The notes beneath the pieces are model-generated. The model did no database searches and was not told the DNA's origin. It saw only the letters and a program-made list of their open reading frames with translations. This document shows positions 54,041-60,027 of a DNA stretch of 60,027 nucleotides, piece after piece; position 1 is the first letter of the stretch; each line of letters opens with the position of its first letter. Source of the stretch: an uncultured Oscillospiraceae bacterium (GTDB taxonomy: Bacteria > Bacillota > Clostridia > Oscillospirales > Oscillospiraceae); assembly GCA_934645175.1 (NCBI GenBank), contig CAKUDE010000011.1, positions 1-60,027 of the forward strand, given 5' to 3'. Position numbers and translations under genes: made by a program.

Positions 54041-54118
54041 ATGAAAAACACTTTTACGAAAGGAGGAGACTGCCGTGAGACAAATCACACTGTACACCGC
54101 AAACTGCCGGGGCAATAA
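54041..54118 (+). CDS. 25-residue leader peptide overlapping the primase start
   Basis: AAGGAGG precedes an ATG opening MKNTFTKGGDCRETNHTV and stopping after 25 codons. The codons for KGG encode the ribosome site (AAAGGAGGA) of the next gene, whose GTG lies inside this peptide. Translation of the leader would expose or couple the primase start. Its peptide product may have no role. Confidence 0.5.
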   Translation: MKNTFTKGGDCRETNHTVHRKLPGQ

Positions 54119-54587
54119 GTTCAATGCCTGCTATCCGGTCAAACGGGAGATCACTTCGGTCGAGGACCTGCGCAAAGCCGTTCGGTACGACCAGGTCTTT
54201 GCCGAATACAGAGATCATCACAGAGCCGTTGCGGATTTTATTCGTTCGGATTGTTTGCCGTTTGACTGCGACAACGATCATTCGGATGAGGAATGCGAAT
54301 GGAAGACCGCTGCGGATGTGGAAAAGGCTTTTCCGGGCGTCCCGTTCTACTTAGTCTACAGCCGCCACCATATGGCGTGGAAAGGCACCCGCTCACCGAG
54401 GCCCCGGTTCCACATCATCTTTCCCATCGACCCGATCACGAACGGAGACGATTATCGTATGCTGAAAGAGTCGGTCATGGCTTTCTTTCCGTATTTCGAC
54501 ACGGGAGCGAAGGATGCCGCACGATTTTTCTTCGGCGTACAGGATCCGGTAGTCGAACTGCACGGAGGTAAAAACAATGAACCTTAA
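54075..54587 (+). CDS. AEP-type primase domain protein (GTG start)
   Basis: A 170-residue protein with features of archaeo-eukaryotic primase domains of plasmid and phage replication proteins: the acidic motif FDCDNDHSDEE (Asp64, Asp66, Asp68) and the RPRFHIIFPI strand with His113, followed by AARFFFGVQDP. It should make primers for element replication together with the helicase encoded immediately downstream (11-base overlap). GTG start with AGGAGG. In other elements the two parts are fused in one polypeptide. Confidence 0.75.
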   Translation: MRQITLYTANCRGNKFNACYPVKREITSVEDLRKAVRYDQVFAEYRDHHRAVADFIRSDCLPFDCDNDHSDEECEWKTAADVEKAFPGVPFYLVYSRHHMAWKGTRSPRPRFHIIFPIDPITNGDDYRMLKESVMAFFPYFDTGAKDAARFFFGVQDPVVELHGGKNNEP

Positions 54588-56385
54588 CCGCTTTATGGCG
54601 GACAAGACTCAAGCCATGAAAGAGCCACAGGTCGATCCCCCAACATCATGCAACTCTTTCGCTGAGCTGCCCGACGGACACATCCCCGAAGGGCGGCGAA
54701 ACACTGTCATGTCCCACATTGCCGGGAGATTGGTCAAGCGGTACGGCGATACCCATGAGGCAAGGGGGATATTTCTCGAAAAGGCGAAATGCTGCGTCCC
54801 GCCTTTAGATGAGAACGAACTGGATAGCATCTGGAGCAGCGCCGTGAAATTCGGCAAAGCGGTTTCCACTCAACCGGGGTATGTGCCGCCGGAAGAATAC
54901 AACGATCCCACTCCTTGCAAACCGGATGATTATTCCGACGTCGGACAAGCCTATGCCTTTGCCAAGCACTGCCGCAGTTATGTCCGCTATTCCCCGGCTA
55001 CCGACTACATCGTCTATGACGGTGTCTGCTGGCAAGAATCAAAACCTCGCTCTCAAGCGGCGATGCAACAGTTTACGGATACCCAACTCGCAGAGGCCGA
55101 AGCCCGGCTCGCCCGAGCCGAGGAACGCCTGGAAGAGACCGGAGCAAAAGCCGTTATCGCCGCACACGGAAAGAAAGCTTCCGAATTCATGACTGAGGAA
55201 CAGAAAACCGCACTCTATGCACAGCGTGGAGCCGTTGCATACAGAAAGTTCGTCCTACAGCGCAGAGATTCCAAATACCAGGTCGCAGCACTGCGTGAGG
55301 CCCGACCAATGGTGGAGATCGACCACGGTGAATTGGACAAGGACGGTTTTCTGCTCAACACGCCAGAATATACCGTGGACCTTCGAAAAGGCATGAACGG
55401 CAAACAGGTGCACCGTGCCGAGGACTTTATTACCAAATGCACTGCGGTTTCTCCCGGCAGCTGGGGAGCAGACCTGTGGAAGAATGCCTTACACACCTTT
55501 TTCTGCGGGGATGCCGAACTGAAAGAATATGTGCAGCGAATTGCCGGATTGGCGCTTATCGGTCACGTCTACATCGAGGCACTGATCATTGCCCACGGTG
55601 ACGGCAGGAACGGCAAATCCACTTTCTGGAATGTGCTGGCTCGTGTCATGGGCTCCTACAGCGGCAACATTTCCGCCGATGCTTTGACGGTAGGCTGCAA
55701 GAGGAATGTCAAACCGGAACTGGCGGAGACAAAGGGCAAACGTCTGCTGATCGCTGCCGAGTTGGAAGAGGGCATGAGGCTGAACACATCTGTTGTAAAG
55801 CAGTTCTGTTCTACGGACGAGATCTTTGCCGAAAAGAAGTACAAAGACCCCTTCGCTTTTACGCCCACGCATACGCTCGTTCTATACACGAATCACCTGC
55901 CGAAAGTCGGTGCCAATGACCCGGGTACTTGGCGCAGATTGATCGTTGTGCCGTTCAACGCAAGGATCGACGGCAGCGGTGATGTCAAAAACTACGCCGA
56001 CTACCTTTTCGACAATGCCGGTCCTGCCGTTCTTGCGTGGATGATCGAGGGAGCCGAGAAAGTTATCTCGGACAACTTCCGCATCGCTCAACCGGAATGT
56101 GTTAAGAAAGCCACGGCACTTTATCGGGAAAACAGCGACTGGCTGACGCACTTTCTGGAGGAGTGCTGCGAGGTCGGCGATACCTACAGTGAGCGCTCCG
56201 GTGATCTGTACGCCGCATATCGCAGCTTTTGCGGCCGAAGCGGAGAATACACCCGTTCCACCACGGACTTTTACGCAGCGGTCGACACCTCCGGTTTCGA
56301 GAGAAAGCACACGAAAAAGGGACGCATAGTTCTCGGCCTGCGGCTCAAGTCAGAGTTCGCATCTGTGTTCGCTGCGGATGAGTAA
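54577..56385 (+). CDS. P4-type primase-helicase (D5/SF3)
   Basis: A 602-residue replication protein. Residues about 30-95 match a PriCT/alpha-helical linker (DGHIPEGRRNTVMSHIAGRL). A charged coiled coil at about 160-200 is followed by the D5_N-type region and an SF3 helicase: Walker A GDGRNGKS at 341-348, Walker B LLIAAELEE, and motif C HTLVLYTNHLPKV with an Arg finger near WRRLIVVPF. Together with the preceding AEP subunit it would initiate and drive autonomous replication of the excised element. Confidence 0.92.
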   Translation: MNLNRFMADKTQAMKEPQVDPPTSCNSFAELPDGHIPEGRRNTVMSHIAGRLVKRYGDTHEARGIFLEKAKCCVPPLDENELDSIWSSAVKFGKAVSTQPGYVPPEEYNDPTPCKPDDYSDVGQAYAFAKHCRSYVRYSPATDYIVYDGVCWQESKPRSQAAMQQFTDTQLAEAEARLARAEERLEETGAKAVIAAHGKKASEFMTEEQKTALYAQRGAVAYRKFVLQRRDSKYQVAALREARPMVEIDHGELDKDGFLLNTPEYTVDLRKGMNGKQVHRAEDFITKCTAVSPGSWGADLWKNALHTFFCGDAELKEYVQRIAGLALIGHVYIEALIIAHGDGRNGKSTFWNVLARVMGSYSGNISADALTVGCKRNVKPELAETKGKRLLIAAELEEGMRLNTSVVKQFCSTDEIFAEKKYKDPFAFTPTHTLVLYTNHLPKVGANDPGTWRRLIVVPFNARIDGSGDVKNYADYLFDNAGPAVLAWMIEGAEKVISDNFRIAQPECVKKATALYRENSDWLTHFLEECCEVGDTYSERSGDLYAAYRSFCGRSGEYTRSTTDFYAAVDTSGFERKHTKKGRIVLGLRLKSEFASVFAADE

Positions 56386-56519
56386 CACGCCAAGGTGAAG
56401 CTCGGTGACGCTCTCTTCATAAAACCCTTTATAGTGTGGTATTCGGTATATCACTCTCAAGAGAGTTTTAATTATCGACCGTCACGACCTTCACCGCACA
56501 CGGACGATAAACTGTGCGC

Positions 56520-56616
56520 CATTGACCCGGGGGGGACTCAAATCTCCGGGGCTTTGACCATTGGGCAACGGCCCGGGGGCTTACGCACAAAAACGGCGAA
56601 ATCAAAAGGGTAATTA
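56520..56616 (+). other. Phage cos-like sequence
   Basis: After the helicase gene comes CCCGGGGGGGACTCAAATCTCCGGGG, an inverted G/C cluster (ACGGCCCGGGGGC) and then ACGGCGAAATCAAAAGGGTAA. This matches my recollection of the cos region of clostridial and lactobacillal siphophages, where a G-run with TCAAATCTC and an AAATCAAAAGGG block lies between the HNH and small-terminase genes. The frame through it has no ribosome site. If real, it would let a helper phage package the element. This rests on pattern recall only. Confidence 0.45.
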
Positions 56617-56656
56617 ACACTCACCCGAAAAACATCTATCGAGGAGGAAAAAGCAC

Positions 56657-56974
56657 ATGAGAAACTACACTTTTTACAATTACAAAGGGGGTAAAACGCT
56701 GTTCCCGAAAAACGACTGGCTGACCGAGGAGTACTTGGCGGAGCACGAAAAGATCTTCATGACGGAATATCTGGCAAAGGACGATCGGAGAAAGATCTAT
56801 CACCGCTATCGCCTCCGCACCTGTGACCCGACCCGCTTCACGGATACCCTGGAATACGATCTCAAATGCCCTCATTGCAGCGGTGATCTACGCCTTTGCG
56901 GACTGCCGCTCGATGCCACCACTCATGGTCTGTACAAATGCAGACACTGCGATGAAGCAACCGAAAGGAGATAA
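56657..56974 (+). CDS. Zinc-ribbon protein of the mobile element
   Basis: A 105-residue protein of mainly charged and aromatic residues (LFPKNDWLTEEYLAEHEKIFMTEYLAKDDRRKIYHRYRLR) with a C-terminal zinc ribbon, CPHC at about 71-74 and CRHC at about 95-98. No family is recognised. GAGGAGG precedes the ATG. It ends five bases before the capsid gene and takes the position that terminase genes occupy in phages, so a packaging or assembly adaptor role is conceivable, but a transcription factor is as likely. Confidence 0.65.
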   Translation: MRNYTFYNYKGGKTLFPKNDWLTEEYLAEHEKIFMTEYLAKDDRRKIYHRYRLRTCDPTRFTDTLEYDLKCPHCSGDLRLCGLPLDATTHGLYKCRHCDEATERR

Positions 56975-56979
56975 GAATA

Positions 56980-57927
56980 ATGAAAACGATCAATGAGATC
57001 AGAAATATTACGGCTACACAGGAATACGATAAACATTTCTGGAATGTCATGCGACTTAAGCTCGACAGTGAGATGGCTATGCGTGATGCGATGGACAGCG
57101 TCACCGGAACATACTTTGCCCCGACCGCCGGAGAAGCCGACCTTCGTAAGGTGGTCGTCCGGGAAAGCATCATTCGTCCACTCGCAACGAACCTGAAGAA
57201 GTACCAGGGCGGATCGGTGATCTGGGCAGCTGATTCCCGTGATTACGCATCTTTCGTCCCGGAGGGCGCACCCATCCCCGGCTTTGATGTCGAGGAGGAT
57301 TATACTCGCATCCGTGTCGGCAGTCACAAAATCGCCTGCCTGCTCAAACTGAGCGAGGAGTTTGCTCTTGATGCGGACTTTGATCTCAAAAAGTACATTT
57401 CCGAGCGCATGGGTAAGTCTTTCGCGTATGCGGAAGATAGAGCATTCATCTGCGGCAGCGGTGTAAACGAGCCATTTGGGCTGCTCCACGAGACCGAAGG
57501 AGCGGAAATAGGAACTGCGGTATCTGCGCTGACCTATGATGCCGTCATTGACTTGTTCTTCTCTGTGAAGCCGGAGTATCGTACCCATGCTGCTTGGCTG
57601 ATGAATGATCGCACCGCTACGGCACTTCGGAAGTTGAAAGATGATTCGGGCAACTATCTTTGGAACAGCAGCACGGATACCGTTCTCGGTAAACCGATCC
57701 GCATCTGCAATGAACTTCCGGACATTGCTGTCGGAGCAAAGCCCGTGCTATTCGGTGACTTCCGGTACTACTGGATCGTAGACCGCTCTCCCGTCAGCAT
57801 GAAAGCACTGAAGGAGCGCTTTGCCATGAGCGGTCGTGTAGGATATGTTGCGTTCGAACTGCTCGATGCCCGACTCGTGCGCAGGGATGCCGTAAAAGCG
57901 ATCTCCGTTATTGAAGAGAGCGTGTGA
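56980..57927 (+). CDS. HK97-fold phage major capsid protein
   Basis: A 315-residue protein with the HK97 gp5 signature: an N-terminal arm, then VVVRESIIRPLATNLKKYQGGSV, ADSRDYASFVPEGAPIP, KLSEEFALDADFDLKKYISE, AFICGSGVNEPFGLL and a C-terminal SVSMKALKERFAMSGRVGYVAFELLDARLV-type P-domain end. It is shorter than phage proteins that carry a 100-residue scaffolding delta domain, and no prohead protease gene is near, so it may assemble without maturation cleavage. It stands alone, without portal or terminase genes. AAAGGAG precedes the ATG. Confidence 0.9.
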   Translation: MKTINEIRNITATQEYDKHFWNVMRLKLDSEMAMRDAMDSVTGTYFAPTAGEADLRKVVVRESIIRPLATNLKKYQGGSVIWAADSRDYASFVPEGAPIPGFDVEEDYTRIRVGSHKIACLLKLSEEFALDADFDLKKYISERMGKSFAYAEDRAFICGSGVNEPFGLLHETEGAEIGTAVSALTYDAVIDLFFSVKPEYRTHAAWLMNDRTATALRKLKDDSGNYLWNSSTDTVLGKPIRICNELPDIAVGAKPVLFGDFRYYWIVDRSPVSMKALKERFAMSGRVGYVAFELLDARLVRRDAVKAISVIEESV

Positions 57928-57931
57928 TCCT

Positions 57932-58129
57932 ATGAGCGCAGCGGTCGGCACATATGAAGGCAGGCCCTGCACCGTTTCGGAAATGGCCGTGGGCAACACC
58001 CTGTTCACGGTCATCTCCGTACAGAGCGATTCTGCAAGGGAAACTGCTTTTGAAAAAGTCAAAAAACTGATCCTGGGCAACTGCACATCAGCTCCGGAAA
58101 AGTTATCTCAAAATTCAAATAAACATTGA
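57932..58129 (+). CDS. tnpW: TnpW family transposon protein
   Basis: A 65-residue protein resembling TnpW-type small proteins that precede TnpX recombinases: GRPCTVSEMAVGNTLFTVISVQSDSARETAFEKVKKLIL, with the pattern of a short beta-hairpin and a helix ending K-V-x-x-L-I. The role in transposition is not known. The ribosome site is weak and the start lies four bases after the capsid stop, so translation is probably coupled. Confidence 0.75.
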   Translation: MSAAVGTYEGRPCTVSEMAVGNTLFTVISVQSDSARETAFEKVKKLILGNCTSAPEKLSQNSNKH

Positions 58130-58181
58130 AGAAATGACTTGCTTTTTCTGCGACAGTACGGGAATATGTAGTACCGCTTGA

Positions 58182-59919
<1,738 letters not shown>

Positions 59920-60027
59920 GAGCATCCCTCGTCTTTAAGTGAATGCGGACTTCGGTGCTCATTTTTCTTTTCAGAAGGCGTTCTGCGGGCTTCATAACGA
60001 GGAAATTGTCAAAGGTATCGCTGAGTT

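Noticed and set aside
56395..56613. 72-codon frame across the cos-like region
   Set aside because: It has no convincing ribosome site, and the repeated G/C clusters and AT-rich blocks look like a DNA site, not a coding sequence.

Overview
The window is from a high-GC member of the Bacillota, most likely the Oscillospiraceae (Oscillibacter/Dysosmobacter-like). The signs are a clostridial gene repertoire (DUF1292 protein, DUF5711 protein, ECF module next to truA, LysM-M14 endopeptidase, ClpE-like ATPase with zinc finger), strong AGGAGG-type ribosome binding sites, frequent TTG/GTG starts, sigma-A promoters with 16-17 nt spacers, and dispersed REP-like palindromes of the CATTGCGAGG type. Assignment to a genus is inference; no rRNA is present.

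Layout. 1-330: tandem and inverted REP-like repeats. 479-3868 (minus): a small double-glycine/zinc-ribbon protein, tcdA, a membrane-anchored SurA-like protein, a probable 6S RNA and a DUF1292 protein. 4131-15245 (plus): class A PBP with an inserted zinc ribbon, an RlmI-like methyltransferase, ecfA1-ecfA2-ecfT-truA, a DUF5711 protein, clpE-like, hutD-like. 15276-16425: promoter, L10 leader with attenuator, rplJ-rplL. 16444-18765: divergent LysR regulator and CPA2 antiporter. 19038-24217 (minus): a TetR regulator followed by two ABC exporter modules. 24472-27895 (minus): serC-serA and gdhA (serine and glutamate/ammonia metabolism). 28084-30905: homocysteine S-methyltransferase and M29 aminopeptidase from back-to-back promoters, then a zinc-ribbon DUF4190 protein. 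30988-38054 (minus): complete F1Fo ATP synthase operon atpZ-I-B-E-F-H-A-G-D-C, whose c subunit carries a two-carboxylate Na+-type ion site. 38234-38995: nicotinamidase-like hydrolase and tRNA-Thr(GGT).

39267-43882 is an accessory patch of small genes mixed with truncated stubs (DUF3781, ABC ATPase, EFR1-type ferredoxin, frameshifted and internally deleted genes), so it looks like an eroding gene graveyard. 44142-50851 returns to core content: lgt and a small coiled-coil protein facing prmA and a DUF4015 putative glycoside hydrolase, an M14/LysM endopeptidase, and psuK-psuG for pseudouridine catabolism.

50930-60027 is horizontally acquired and visibly less GC-rich. It starts with wreckage: an IS3 transposase tail, a TOPRIM/OLD nuclease fragment, and a Sau3AI-like restriction system reduced to its control gene plus pieces of the methylase and endonuclease. 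An apparently intact mobile element follows, reading rightwards: a 104-nt nested hairpin with a UUCG loop, a sigma-like regulator, a leader peptide, an AEP-type primase, a P4-type primase-helicase, a stretch resembling a phage cos site, a zinc-ribbon protein, a lone HK97-fold major capsid protein, TnpW and a large TnpX-type serine recombinase. Replication, capsid and transposon-type integration genes without portal, terminase or tail suggest a phage-satellite-like integrative element. This is the most interesting system in the window.
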